NCBI GenBank assembly: GCA_029246685.1
Contig: JAQWMR010000018.1
Span: forward strand, 62,001 to 126,000
DNA length: 64,000 nt
Reading direction: 5' to 3'
Origin: Acidimicrobiales bacterium
Lineage (GTDB): Bacteria; Actinomycetota; Acidimicrobiia; Acidimicrobiales; Aldehydirespiratoraceae
This document shows, piece after piece, positions 17,042 through 25,474 of this stretch; within the stretch, counting starts at the first letter, position 1, and every line of letters starts with the position of its first letter. Made by a program: the position numbers and the translations under genes. A model generated the notes under the pieces. The model was not told the DNA's origin. It was given only the letters and a program-made list of their open reading frames with translations, and did not search any database.

Positions 17042-17061
17042 TATTGACGTCGACGTCAATA
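17042..17061. promoter_or_regulatory. Operator candidate A: 20-bp perfect palindrome
   Basis: TATTGACGTCGACGTCAATA is its own reverse complement, two TTGACGTC half-sites meeting head to head, 17 nt before the phosphotransferase ATG at 17079. It is the best example of the repeat family also found at 19835, 22107, 25424, 31780, 56548 and 59880. I propose the TetR protein encoded at 22116 as the ligand, because one site lies in that gene's own promoter. Confidence 0.72.
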
Positions 17062-17078
17062 TCTGTGAACGTCATGCG

Positions 17079-18140
17079 ATGAGCACTCCTTCCGAGATTC
17101 CGGACCGCGCTTCGGCGATCACCTCCGAATGGATGACGGGCGCTCTGGCCACCTCGTTCCCCGGCAGTGAGGTGACTGGTCTCGAGATCCTCGACGAGCA
17201 CCACGGCACCACCGGCCGTCTGCGCATGGGCGTGTCCTACGCCGCAGGCACGAGCGGGCCCGACAGCGTATTCGTCAAGCTCGCTCCACCCGGCCAAGCG
17301 CAGCAGCAGCTCGTGGCCATGACTGACATGGGCCGCAAGGAAGCCCGCTTCTACGACGAGATCGCCGGCGAGGTGCCGATGCGGATCCCGCAGGCGTACT
17401 TCGCCGCGCATGGCGAGCGAAGCGAATACATCATGGTCCTCGAAGATCTCGCCGCCGTCGGCTGCAAGTTCACGACGCGGCTCGAACCGCTCGCCGACGA
17501 TCAGAGCGGGCAGCTCATCGGGGGCCTCGCCAGGGTCCACGCCCACTTCTGGGAGGACCCGAGGTTCGACGACGAGCTGAGCTGGATCCCCGCTCCGATG
17601 CGAGGCGAGATGGGAGCCCAACTCGTCGACAGCTCACGCCAGCAGTTCGAAGACGACTTCCCGCCGGTGTTCGGTGACCTCTGCCGCCTCTACGTGGAGC
17701 ACCACGACGCGATATGCGACCTCTGGGACGCAGGTCCGAAGACGCTGATCCACGGCGACTGCCATGCGGGCAACCAGTTCGTCGACGACGGGCGCGTGGG
17801 GCTCTACGACTGGGCCGTGATCAGCAAGTCGCCCGGCATTCGCGATGTCGCCATCTACCTCGGCAACTCCTGCCCGACCGAGCTTCGTCGTGAGGGCCAG
17901 GAGGACTGGCTGCGCACATATCAGCGCGTACTTGCGGAGAGCGGCGTCGACGCACCCGAATTCGACGACCTCTGGATCGCCTACCGACGAACCGTCCTCT
18001 ATGGCTGGGTCGCCGCGACGACCACCGCCGGCATGGGCGACATGTGGCAGCCGATCGAGGTGGGCATGGCCGGGATGACGACGGCGACGCAGACGTGCGC
18101 CGATCTCGACACTCTCGGCGCGATCCTCGAGGCTCTCTGA
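17079..18140 (+). CDS. Phosphotransferase, APH/ecdysteroid-kinase-like fold (copy 1 of 3)
   Basis: A 353-residue kinase-like protein. FVKLAPPG (~63-70) carries the ATP Lys, MVLEDL the hinge, HGDCHAGNQF the Brenner catalytic loop (Asp and Asn), and LYDWAV the metal-binding Asp. ATG 17079 is preferred over an upstream GTG/ATG frame that crosses the operator. This fold includes aminoglycoside kinases, but beside acyl-CoA dehydrogenases it more often phosphorylates hydroxylated acyl-CoA or small metabolites, as in LvaA of levulinate catabolism and the kinase domains of mammalian ACAD10/11. Two more copies (27911, 50077) lie in this window. The upstream palindrome suggests TetR control. Substrate is inference. 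Confidence 0.87.
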   Translation: MSTPSEIPDRASAITSEWMTGALATSFPGSEVTGLEILDEHHGTTGRLRMGVSYAAGTSGPDSVFVKLAPPGQAQQQLVAMTDMGRKEARFYDEIAGEVPMRIPQAYFAAHGERSEYIMVLEDLAAVGCKFTTRLEPLADDQSGQLIGGLARVHAHFWEDPRFDDELSWIPAPMRGEMGAQLVDSSRQQFEDDFPPVFGDLCRLYVEHHDAICDLWDAGPKTLIHGDCHAGNQFVDDGRVGLYDWAVISKSPGIRDVAIYLGNSCPTELRREGQEDWLRTYQRVLAESGVDAPEFDDLWIAYRRTVLYGWVAATTTAGMGDMWQPIEVGMAGMTTATQTCADLDTLGAILEAL

Positions 18141-18158
18141 CCGACCGATCTCTGCAGG

Positions 18159-19010
18159 TCAGGGCCTACCCGCGCCGGGAACCTCCACCGCGGCCGCCTC
18201 GATCGTGCCGAGTCCCTTGCCGCGGCACTCCTGCTCGCCGAAGGCAGGAGCGGTGATGAGGTACAGCGTCCGTCGATCGTCGCCGCCGAGCGCGCACGCG
18301 AAGACCGGCTGGCTCGCCACGACTCGATCGAGAATCTGACCGCCCTCGGCGATCCGCACGCACCCACTGCCGAACGCATCGGCCATCCAGATGGCGCCGT
18401 CGGCATCCAGCGCACAGCCATCCGGCGCGGCACCCTCCACCTCGGCCCAGACCCGCCGGGCCGACAACGTGGCGTCGTCGCCGATCGTGAACGCGGTGTA
18501 GCGGCGACCCATCGACTCGCCGACGATCAGGGTGCGGCCGTCGGAGGTGATCACGGATCCATTCGGAAATGCGAGTTCGGTTGCGGCCACCTCGACCGAG
18601 CCGTCGTGCCGCACGAGGGCGAGATCGGCCGGCCGGGGCCCCTCACCGGCCTCGGTGTCGAACCCGAAGTTGCCGACGTAGGCGTTGCCGTGGGCATCGA
18701 CGACCATGTCGTTGCAGTCGCCGGTTGCAACGTGGGACAGGTCGGCGTGGGGCACCAACTGACCGTCGGCCGTGAGCCTGCGGACCTGCCGGGACTTCAT
18801 CGCAACGACGAGCAGCTCGCCGTTGGGCAACCAACCGAGGCCGCTCGGCTGGTCGTCGATTTCGAGCTCGACCCGGACATCGCCGTCGATGCCCACGGAG
18901 GACACTCGGTGAGCGAAGAAGTCTGAGAACCAGAGGCGTCCGTCGTGCCAGCGGGGCCCCTCACCGAAGTCCAACCCCTCGACGACCTGGCGAACCCGAG
19001 CCTGGCTCAC
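18159..19010 (-). CDS. SMP-30/gluconolactonase/LRE-family protein
   Basis: A 283-residue six-bladed beta-propeller. The GTG at 19010 is chosen because it is 7 nt past the stop of the upstream hydratase and matches the family N-terminus (EGLDFGEGPRWHDGRLWFSD). Likely metal ligands are Glu in GEGP (~14), Asn in GDCNDMVVDAHG and Asp in APDGCALDADG. Relatives hydrolyse sugar lactones or other cyclic esters. Its pairing with an enoyl-CoA hydratase on the minus strand suggests opening of a lactone intermediate. It converges with the phosphotransferase gene. Confidence 0.9.
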   Translation of the reverse strand: MSQARVRQVVEGLDFGEGPRWHDGRLWFSDFFAHRVSSVGIDGDVRVELEIDDQPSGLGWLPNGELLVVAMKSRQVRRLTADGQLVPHADLSHVATGDCNDMVVDAHGNAYVGNFGFDTEAGEGPRPADLALVRHDGSVEVAATELAFPNGSVITSDGRTLIVGESMGRRYTAFTIGDDATLSARRVWAEVEGAAPDGCALDADGAIWMADAFGSGCVRIAEGGQILDRVVASQPVFACALGGDDRRTLYLITAPAFGEQECRGKGLGTIEAAAVEVPGAGRP

Positions 19011-19017
19011 TGCTCGA

Positions 19018-19809
19018 TCAACCGCGACGACGAGCGAGCATCCGCTCGAGGTTGGCCCGAAATGCCGGCTCGTCGAACGAGGCCGACTCGGTGGCGACGG
19101 CGCCACTCAACACGGAGTCGATGGTGGCCCGAAGCGAGGAGTTGAGCAACGCCTTGGTCTCCTGGACCGACTGCGGGGGCAGCGCCGCGAGCCGACCCGC
19201 GATCTCGAGTGCGGCGGTGCGGGCTTCGCCCTCGCCCACGACTCGATTGGCGAGTCCGAGTGAGACGGCCTCGGCGGCCGGCATCCGATCACCGAGGAGC
19301 AGGTATTCCTTGGCTCGCAGCAGGCTGGTCAACAGGGGCCATGTGAGCGCACCTCCGTCGGCGGCGACGAGCCCCAACATCACATGAGGGTCGGCGTAGT
19401 AGGCCTGCTCTTCCATGATCACGAGGTCACACATCGTGGCGAGGCTGCATCCGAGCCCGACCGCGGGACCGTGCACCGCAGCGACGATCGGCACTCGAAC
19501 GGCCGTCATGGCGCGGACGATGTCGATCGCCTCGGCCATGATGCGGTTGCGTAGATCGTGGTCGTTCGCCATCCGGTCGAGAAGGTCGAGATCGCCACCG
19601 CCGGAGAAGGCCTTCCCGGCACCGGTCAGGACGATCGCTCGCACGCCGGGATCGGCGTCGAGCACCGGCCAGATTCGCGCCAGTTCGCCGTGGAGGTGCT
19701 CGTCGGCGGCATTCAGCGCCTCGGGCCGGTTCAGCACGACGATGCGGATGTCGTCGTGAGATTCGACGATGATCTCGTCGTTCGGTCCGTACGTCCCTGC
19801 GCTGCTCAT
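19018..19809 (-). CDS. Enoyl-CoA hydratase/isomerase family protein
   Basis: A 263-residue crotonase of standard length. Motifs are VVLNRPEALNAADEHLHGEL, the oxyanion segment AFSGGGDLDLLD, and VAAVHGPAVGLGCSLATMCDLVI followed by YYADPHVMLGLVAADGGA. The ATG at 19809 is used; a GTG 9 nt upstream is possible. The start codon overlaps the -35 element of the divergent acyl-CoA dehydrogenase promoter, so the two promoters are tightly interlocked around operator B. It should hydrate or isomerise an enoyl-CoA made by the divergent dehydrogenase pair. Confidence 0.92.
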   Translation of the reverse strand: MSSAGTYGPNDEIIVESHDDIRIVVLNRPEALNAADEHLHGELARIWPVLDADPGVRAIVLTGAGKAFSGGGDLDLLDRMANDHDLRNRIMAEAIDIVRAMTAVRVPIVAAVHGPAVGLGCSLATMCDLVIMEEQAYYADPHVMLGLVAADGGALTWPLLTSLLRAKEYLLLGDRMPAAEAVSLGLANRVVGEGEARTAALEIAGRLAALPPQSVQETKALLNSSLRATIDSVLSGAVATESASFDEPAFRANLERMLARRRG

Positions 19810-19847
19810 TGCGTGCACCGTTCCATGTTTCTATATTGACGTCAATG
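19809..19847 (+). promoter_or_regulatory. Leaderless promoter with embedded operator B
   Basis: -35 TTGCGT (19809-19814), 17-nt spacer, -10 TATATT (19832-19837), then 7 nt to the ATG at 19845, the spacing expected when transcription begins at the start codon. The 12-bp palindrome ATTGACGTCAAT (19835-19846) overlaps the -10 and the start codon, so a bound repressor would shut the promoter. Here the two half-sites overlap instead of abutting as in site A. Confidence 0.68.
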
Positions 19848-20999
19848 TTGCGACCGGAGGCTGGAACCACAGCCGATCCTCTGCTGGCGTTGGCCAACTA
19901 CCGCTCAGAGCTCGGCGCGTGGTGCGATGCATCACCTGAGACGCTGGCGCTCGCCACGTCGCCCACCCCCGACTACGACGACCGGGTCGACCACCTGCGT
20001 CGATTCATGGGCGAACTCTACGATGCCGGGTGGAGCCGCTACGGCTGGCCCACGGGCGTGGGTGGCCTTGGCGGCACGATCATCCACCGCGCCACGATGT
20101 GGGAAGTGTTGGCCACCCGAGGGGTGCCCGGAATGGCTCTCTTCGAGCATCTCGAGGTGCTCGCTCCCACCCTTGTGCACCACGGCCCCACGGACTTCAT
20201 CGCCCAGGTTCTCCCCGACTTCCTCTCTGGTCGCAAAGTGTGGTCACAGGGCTTCTCCGAACCTGGCTCGGGGTCCGACCTGGCGAGCGTTCGCACCACG
20301 GCGACTACCGTCGACGACGGCTATACCGTCACTGGTCACAAGATCTGGACGAGCTGGTCGAAGTACGCGAGTTGGTGTCTGGTACTCGCCCGCACCGGAA
20401 GCGCCGACTCTCGTCACCGGGGGCTCACCGCGCTCGTGGTCGATCTCGAGTCGCCGGGGGTTGACGTGCGGCCGATCACGCAGGCCAACGGGACCGACGA
20501 ACTCGCCGAGGTGTTCTTTGACGAGGTCTACGTCCCGTCGAGGAGGATGCTGGCTGGCCCGGGCGATGGCTGGAGGGTCGCCATGCACATCCTCAGCCAT
20601 GAACGCGGCACGCTCGCGTGGTTCAAGCACCTGTTCTTCTACCACCACCTCCACGGCTGCACCGACTTCGCCGATACCCGCCACGACAGTGCGCTCGGGA
20701 ATGCGTTCCTCGATCTGACCGCGGTGACGGCGGCCGCCCACAAAGGACTGATCGCCCACGCCGACGGGGACCCGCTCGGCCCCCATGCGGCGTTCACGAA
20801 GCTCCTGCTGTGCGAGAGCGAGCAGGCCACCAACGACTGGATCCTCGCCGTCGACCCCGATCTCGCCGGCGGGATCCAGACCGACGAGGTTGCGCTGCGT
20901 CGCCAGGAGTACCTGTTCTCCCGCATCGTCACCGTCTACGGAGGGTCACAGCAGATGCAGCTCGACACCATCGCCAAGCAGATACTGCAACTGCCATGA
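19845..20999 (+). CDS. Acyl-CoA dehydrogenase, large subunit type
   Basis: A 384-residue flavoprotein of acyl-CoA dehydrogenase fold. The FAD/substrate loop is SQGFSEPGSGSDLASVRTTA, followed by TGHKIWTSWSKYASW. The C-terminal block reads VYGGSQQMQLDTIAKQIL: the Glu of the usual YEGT motif is Gly, so the base must lie elsewhere (helix G, as in isovaleryl-CoA dehydrogenase) or come from the partner. The ATG at 19845 is taken as a leaderless start. ATGA overlap with the next gene indicates a 1:1 heteromer, like the two-gene alpha2-beta2 dehydrogenases of actinobacterial steroid side-chain degradation. Confidence 0.9.
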   Translation: MLRPEAGTTADPLLALANYRSELGAWCDASPETLALATSPTPDYDDRVDHLRRFMGELYDAGWSRYGWPTGVGGLGGTIIHRATMWEVLATRGVPGMALFEHLEVLAPTLVHHGPTDFIAQVLPDFLSGRKVWSQGFSEPGSGSDLASVRTTATTVDDGYTVTGHKIWTSWSKYASWCLVLARTGSADSRHRGLTALVVDLESPGVDVRPITQANGTDELAEVFFDEVYVPSRRMLAGPGDGWRVAMHILSHERGTLAWFKHLFFYHHLHGCTDFADTRHDSALGNAFLDLTAVTAAAHKGLIAHADGDPLGPHAAFTKLLLCESEQATNDWILAVDPDLAGGIQTDEVALRRQEYLFSRIVTVYGGSQQMQLDTIAKQILQLP

Positions 21000-21964
21000 G
21001 CGCGGCGGACTCGACCTACCACGAGATCCTCGAGGTCGCGACGAAGGCGTCCGAACGATCCGACGGCGCCACACCGCTGACAGAGTTGGGATGGGCAGAC
21101 ATCCTCGCCGGCCTCGGTGATCCTGACGCGTTCGCGGCCGCCTTTGCGATCGCCCGTGCTCAGGGTCGGGCCCTCACCCACAGCACGGCCCTCGGCTCGC
21201 TGGCCGCCCAGCCCTACCTCGAGGCAACCGACCTCAACCCCGGACGCGTCGTGGCCGCCATTGCGCGGGAGAGTCGCCTTGCCAGCAGGGTCGATGTGCT
21301 CATCGGCGATTCGATCGGGTGCCTGGTTCTCGTCGATCGACCGGGAGAGGGCGCGATCCTTGTCGACACTGATGCACTCACCCTTCTTCCCATCGACCTA
21401 CCCGGACGCCTCGTGGCCCACCAGGTCAGCTTCGACGGAGACTCGTGCCTCACCGAGATCAGCGAAGACCGCGCCGCGGCTGCCCGTGTTCGCAGCGTGG
21501 CTCTCACCCGAATCGCCGCTGCATCGGAGATGCTCGGCGCGGCGGAAACTGTTCTGGCCATGGCCGTTCAGTACGCGACCGACCGTGAGCAGTTCGGCCG
21601 GCCGATCGGAACCTTCCAAGCGGTCCGACATCTCTTGGCGTGGGCCGAGACTGATGTCGTCGCTCTGGATGCGGTGGTTCGCCAGGCGATCCGGCTCGGC
21701 GACACTGCGCCAGAGCGTTTCGATGCCGTGTTGAAGGCGCTCGCCGGCCGCAACGGCCGACAGATCTGCGAGCGCGCCCTGCAGACGTTCGGTGGTATCG
21801 GCTTCACCGCCGAACACGATCATCACCACTTTCACAGCCGAGTGCTGTTCCTCGACGGGCTAGCCGGCTCATCGGCCGTCCTCACCCATGAACTCGGCAC
21901 CTGGTTGCGCACCACCGGCGTCGACCCGGCGTATCCCGCCGCGGTGCTTGCGGGCCCCGACTGA
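20996..21964 (+). CDS. Acyl-CoA dehydrogenase-like small subunit
   Basis: A 322-residue partner of the preceding gene. ATG 20996 overlaps its stop by 4 nt. The N-terminal helical part is ~1-80; the middle beta domain is short and lacks the FSEPxxGSD loop. The C-terminal helical domain is well kept: MAVQYATDREQFGRPIGTFQ, AVRHLLAWAETDVVALDAVV, and TFGGIGFTAEHDHHHFHSR. Proteins of this form are non-identical subunits in heterotetrameric acyl-CoA dehydrogenases where each site is shared. Followed by 150 bp with a hairpin, then the TetR gene. Confidence 0.87.
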   Translation: MSAADSTYHEILEVATKASERSDGATPLTELGWADILAGLGDPDAFAAAFAIARAQGRALTHSTALGSLAAQPYLEATDLNPGRVVAAIARESRLASRVDVLIGDSIGCLVLVDRPGEGAILVDTDALTLLPIDLPGRLVAHQVSFDGDSCLTEISEDRAAAARVRSVALTRIAAASEMLGAAETVLAMAVQYATDREQFGRPIGTFQAVRHLLAWAETDVVALDAVVRQAIRLGDTAPERFDAVLKALAGRNGRQICERALQTFGGIGFTAEHDHHHFHSRVLFLDGLAGSSAVLTHELGTWLRTTGVDPAYPAAVLAGPD

Positions 21965-22016
21965 ACCCTCAGGCCGGTGGCGACATAGTCGACGCAACTC
22001 GGCGGACGATCAGCCA

Positions 22017-22036
22017 GCGATCGCCGTTTCGATCGC
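22017..22036 (+). terminator. Hairpin downstream of the first acyl-CoA dehydrogenase pair
   Basis: GCGATCG (22017-22023) pairs with CGATCGC (22030-22036) around a 6-nt loop, 53 nt past the stop. There is no T-tract, so intrinsic termination is uncertain. Confidence 0.35.
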
Positions 22037-22079
22037 GAGCTGGTCGGCCGCCATCGTCAGGCCCATCAGCGGTATTGTA

Positions 22080-22118
22080 TTGTGTGGAGCCCGACGGTTT
22101 TCTATGTTGACGTCAATG
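22080..22118 (+). promoter_or_regulatory. Leaderless promoter of the TetR gene with embedded operator C
   Basis: -35 TTGTGT (22080-22085), 17-nt spacer, -10 TATGTT (22103-22108), then 7 nt to the ATG at 22116. TTGACGTCAA (22107-22116) overlaps the -10 and the first base of the start codon. The 16-nt context CTATGTTGACGTCAAT differs from site B by one base. This places the regulator under the same operator as the genes around it, implying autoregulation. Confidence 0.68.
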
Positions 22119-22805
22119 TCATCGACCACACGAGAAAGCGAACCGCCAGTGGCCGACACCGAGCCGACACCTAACGTTCCCCGATCACGGAAGGGTGCGC
22201 AAACGCGGGCCCGCCTCCTGGAAGCCGCACGCGTGGTCTTCGAGGAGACCGGATTCCTCGACTCTCGGATCTCCGACATTGCAGAACAAGCCGGCATGTC
22301 GCACGGCAGCTTCTACCACTACTTCGAATCAAAGGAACAGATCTTTCGGGAGCTCGCAGAGTCTCTCGAAGCACTGCTCACCGCGCCACCCGACGAGGAC
22401 GACAAGGAACCGGAGCTGGCGAGCGACGCGTCGGAGTACGAGAAGCTCGTTCGAGCGAATGGGCGCTATCTCCGCCGCTACCGCGACAACGCGAAAATCA
22501 TGGGGGTAATCGAGGAGGTCTCTCGCTATGACGACCAGGTGAAGGAGGCACGAATCCAGCGCCAGAAGCACTTCGCCGACCGCGCTGAACGCTCCATCCG
22601 CCGACTTCAAGCGGAGAACCAGGCCGATTCCCGTGTCGACACGAGCATCGCCGCCCTCGCTCTCGGCTCGATGGTCGCGAGGTCCGCCGAACTCTGGCTC
22701 GTTGAAGGGTGGGATAACTACGACTTCGACACGACCGTCGAGCAATTGACGCTCCTGTGGGCCAACGCGATCGGCCTCGACGAGGAGAGCCGGAGCAGAT
22801 CCTGA
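22116..22805 (+). CDS. TetR-family transcriptional regulator
   Basis: A 229-residue TetR protein. After ~22 N-terminal residues, the DNA-binding domain reads ARLLEAARVVFEETGFLDSR, then ISDIAEQAGMSHGSFYHYFE and SKEQIFRELAESL, a textbook helix-turn-helix. The C-terminal ligand domain (~75-229) includes VRANGRYLRRYRDNAKIMGV. The ATG at 22116 is in frame and directly follows the predicted -10, so the mRNA is probably leaderless. Flanked on both sides by acyl-CoA dehydrogenase pairs, its effector is probably an acyl-CoA or free pathway acid. It is the natural candidate to bind the TTGACGTC repeats. Confidence 0.93.
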   Translation: MSSTTRESEPPVADTEPTPNVPRSRKGAQTRARLLEAARVVFEETGFLDSRISDIAEQAGMSHGSFYHYFESKEQIFRELAESLEALLTAPPDEDDKEPELASDASEYEKLVRANGRYLRRYRDNAKIMGVIEEVSRYDDQVKEARIQRQKHFADRAERSIRRLQAENQADSRVDTSIAALALGSMVARSAELWLVEGWDNYDFDTTVEQLTLLWANAIGLDEESRSRS

Positions 22806-23812
22806 GCGCTACGGACGACGAATTGGCGCAATTACGGGCCGCACTTCGCGGGCTTCTCGGCAGCGACGGTGCCGTCACGCTCGCATCGCCTGACTCGCAG
22901 TGGCGCGGCCAATGGCCCGAACTCGCGGCGATGGGGCTCACTTCATTCTGCGTCCCCGAGGATCGCGGGGGCTTCGGTCGGCGCGCCGATGCCGCCGCCG
23001 CGGCGGCATCCGAACTCGGGGCCGCGCTCCATGGCTCGCCGTTCGCCGCGCTCACCGCTGCAACCCACGTCCTGGCGACATCCGCCGACCCAGACGCCGA
23101 CGATCTCGTGGCCGACCTGCTCGCCGGCCAGCGAGTCTGCGCCTTCGGACACTTCGACCAGAGCCGACGACGCGCCCATCTACTCGACGGTGTCTCCGGG
23201 GCCGAGGCTGTCCTGCTCGCCGACACCGACCGCGACGAGTTCATCCTCTTCACGGACCCGAGCGCATGGGTGATGGATCCGGTCCCGCACGGGTTCGATG
23301 TCAGCAGGCAGGCCGCTGACCTCGTCGTCGACGCCGCTACCGGGCGAATCATCCCCGCCTGTGCGGCAGGGGATCGCCTTCATGGCCTTCTGCTCGCCGC
23401 CGACACGCTCGGAGGTGTCCAGCGCGCCCTTGATCGAACCGTCGACTACGCCGGTCAACGCCAAGCATTCGGTCGATCGATCGGTGGCTTCCAAGCCGTC
23501 CAGCACCGCTTGGCCGACCACGCCGTGCGAGTGCGGGGAATGAGGCTGCTCGTCAATGACGCAGCCAGGGCGATCGATGCCGACGATCCAACTGCCGATC
23601 GGGCGGTTGCCCTCGCGGCGCTGAGCGTGCACTCCGGTGCCACCGGTGTCCTGCACGATCTGGTGCAACTGACAGGGGCCATCGGGTTCACGTGGGAGTA
23701 CGGCCTGCACCACTACCAGCGTCGTGCGCATCAGAACGCCCGCCTCGCCGGAGGGACCCGTTCGGCGGCCTCAGCACTTGCCATCGCGGAGGGGTGGCGT
23801 GATGCCGGCTGA
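22802..23812 (+). CDS. Acyl-CoA dehydrogenase-like small subunit
   Basis: About 336 residues. The start is uncertain: CTG at 22802 overlaps the TetR stop and follows GGAG; GTG 22757 and TTG 22823 are alternatives. The N-terminal helix (ATDDELAQLRAALRGLLG) fits the family. GLTSFCVPEDRGGFGRRADA follows, then a reduced middle domain without the FSEPxxGSD loop, and a good C-terminal domain: RTVDYAGQRQAFGRSIGGFQ, AVQHRLADHAVRVRGMRLLV, and LTGAIGFTWEYGLHHYQRRA. It overlaps the next gene by 11 nt and should form a heteromer with it. Confidence 0.85.
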   Translation: MSATDDELAQLRAALRGLLGSDGAVTLASPDSQWRGQWPELAAMGLTSFCVPEDRGGFGRRADAAAAAASELGAALHGSPFAALTAATHVLATSADPDADDLVADLLAGQRVCAFGHFDQSRRRAHLLDGVSGAEAVLLADTDRDEFILFTDPSAWVMDPVPHGFDVSRQAADLVVDAATGRIIPACAAGDRLHGLLLAADTLGGVQRALDRTVDYAGQRQAFGRSIGGFQAVQHRLADHAVRVRGMRLLVNDAARAIDADDPTADRAVALAALSVHSGATGVLHDLVQLTGAIGFTWEYGLHHYQRRAHQNARLAGGTRSAASALAIAEGWRDAG

Positions 23813-24968
23813 CGTCGACGGCTACCGGGCCGAAGTCCGAACATTCATCACCGAACATGCCCACCCGATGGCTCGCGAGGGCGTGCGAGTACCCGTCGAC
23901 CGCGCCGAGGAGGTGGCGATCCGCGCCTGGCTTGCAGCGCTCTACGACGCCGGTCACCTGGGCGCTGGATGGCCCGTCGAGTGGGGCGGCGGGGCCGATC
24001 GTCACCTGATGCACGACCTCGTGCTCATGGAGGAGTTGATCCTCGGCAACGCCTATCGGCCCCTTGATCAGGTGATGCTCGCGGCTCACGCCGTCATCGA
24101 GTTCGGGTCCGAAGCCCAGAAAGCCGCCTACTTACCGAAGATCCGCGCCGCCGAACACATCTGGTGCCAGCTCTTCAGCGAACCCGACAGCGGCAGCGAC
24201 CTCGCGTCGCTGCGGTGCCGGGCTGATGCCGATGGTGGCGGATTCTCGGTAACCGGGCAGAAGATCTGGAGCACCGACGCCCAGTGGGCCGACATGGGCA
24301 TGCTTCTCGCCCGGACCGACCCTGCCGTCGATCGCCACGCGGGCATTACGGCATTTGTCATGCCGATGGATCTTCCAGGGATCGACGTGCGGCCCATCCG
24401 CGAGATGACCGGCGAGGCCGAATTCTGTGAGGTGTTCCTCGACGAGGTCAGACTCGGTCCCGAGCACATTCTCGGTGAGGTCGACGATGGCTGGCGAGTG
24501 ATCACATCTGGACTTGCCTCGGAGAGAGCGTTCGTCGGCGCCAACGCCATCCAACTCCAGCGCATGCTTGCGGACCTCGTCTTGCTCGCGTCCACCGCCC
24601 GCCTGTCCGACGGCTCGACTGCGATCGAGCACGAGGACGTGCTGGCGACCCTCGCCTCAGCCCTCGCGCGCGTCGAAGAGGTAACCCTCATCGTTCGCGA
24701 CACCGTCGATCGGATCCTCGTCGATGAGGAGCACTCGAGCGATGGACCAGTCGCCAAGCTCGCCTACACCGAGACGAACGTCGCCCTCTGCGAACTCGCG
24801 CTGGGCCTGATCGCCTCTTCGTCCACCATCGATGACGACGGCATCGAGGTCGCCGATCGCTGGCGACACAACTTTCTGTGGAGCCGAGCCCTCACCATCT
24901 CGGGTGGATCCTCGGAGATCATGCGAGGCCTCATCGGCCGCCAACTTCTCGGGCTTCCCCGGGCCTGA
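23802..24968 (+). CDS. Acyl-CoA dehydrogenase, large subunit type
   Basis: 388 residues from ATG 23802, preceded by GGAGGGG. The FAD/substrate loop is CQLFSEPDSGSDLASLRCRA, then TGQKIWSTDAQWADM and GEVDDGWRVITSGLASER. The C-terminal ISGGSSEIMRGLIGRQLLG again has Gly where YEGT-type enzymes carry the base. It pairs with the upstream small subunit (11-nt overlap). The partner SnoaL-like gene follows after 20 nt. It probably oxidises a branched or ring-bearing acyl-CoA. Confidence 0.91.
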   Translation: MPADVDGYRAEVRTFITEHAHPMAREGVRVPVDRAEEVAIRAWLAALYDAGHLGAGWPVEWGGGADRHLMHDLVLMEELILGNAYRPLDQVMLAAHAVIEFGSEAQKAAYLPKIRAAEHIWCQLFSEPDSGSDLASLRCRADADGGGFSVTGQKIWSTDAQWADMGMLLARTDPAVDRHAGITAFVMPMDLPGIDVRPIREMTGEAEFCEVFLDEVRLGPEHILGEVDDGWRVITSGLASERAFVGANAIQLQRMLADLVLLASTARLSDGSTAIEHEDVLATLASALARVEEVTLIVRDTVDRILVDEEHSSDGPVAKLAYTETNVALCELALGLIASSSTIDDDGIEVADRWRHNFLWSRALTISGGSSEIMRGLIGRQLLGLPRA

Positions 24969-24988
24969 CATCTCGAAGGGAGACACCC

Positions 24989-25402
24989 ATGCCAACGACC
25001 ACGCAGGACCCCACTCCTGCTGACCATGCCGAGATTCGCAATCTTCTGGCGCGCTACTGCGTCGCCCTCGACGTCGACGATGTGGACGCGTGGGTGGAGC
25101 TCTTCACCCCCGACGCGGTCTACGAAGTGTACGGGCGCGAATTCGTCGGCCACGAGGGCCTGCGGGGCATGGCAACCGCGGCGCCCGGCGGCCTCCACCT
25201 CGGCGGGCCCGTAGCGATCGACCTCGACGGAGACAAGGCCCGCACCACCCGCAATCTGCTCTTCGTCGAGCGCTCGAGCGGCGAGCACCGACACGCCGTC
25301 TACGACGAGGATCTCGTCCGCACCGACGAGGGATGGCGCATCGCCCGCTGCCGTTGTCGCTTCCATGGCCCGGACGGACTCGCGGATCGCCCACCACGCT
25401 GA
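24989..25402 (+). CDS. SnoaL-like/NTF2-fold protein
   Basis: 137 residues, ATG 24989 with AAGGGAG at 24976-24982. The N-terminal helix HAEIRNLLARYCVALDVDDV is followed by DAWVELFTPDAVYEVYGREF, the standard start of the SnoaL_4 / ring-hydroxylating-dioxygenase-beta-like fold, and it ends with VRTDEGWRIARCRCRF. Such cone-shaped proteins are isomerases, dehydratases or lyases of ring compounds, or have no known activity. It is the last gene of the TetR operon. Between it and the next start lie only operator D and a promoter. Confidence 0.85.
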   Translation: MPTTTQDPTPADHAEIRNLLARYCVALDVDDVDAWVELFTPDAVYEVYGREFVGHEGLRGMATAAPGGLHLGGPVAIDLDGDKARTTRNLLFVERSSGEHRHAVYDEDLVRTDEGWRIARCRCRFHGPDGLADRPPR

Positions 25403-25423
25403 CCACACGATCGACATCCACGT

Positions 25424-25467
25424 TATTGACGTCGATGTCGACATCGATTCCATGCCTCCACTAACGT
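25424..25467 (+). promoter_or_regulatory. Promoter with operator D upstream of an amidohydrolase
   Basis: TATTGACGTCGATGTCGACA (25424-25443) matches palindrome A at 17 of 20 positions. Its right end TCGACA serves as the -35 (25438-25443); an 18-nt spacer leads to -10 TAACGT (25462-25467), which is 7 nt from the ATG at 25475. This is a third leaderless arrangement, with the operator on the -35. Confidence 0.65.
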
Positions 25468-25474
25468 CGCATTC

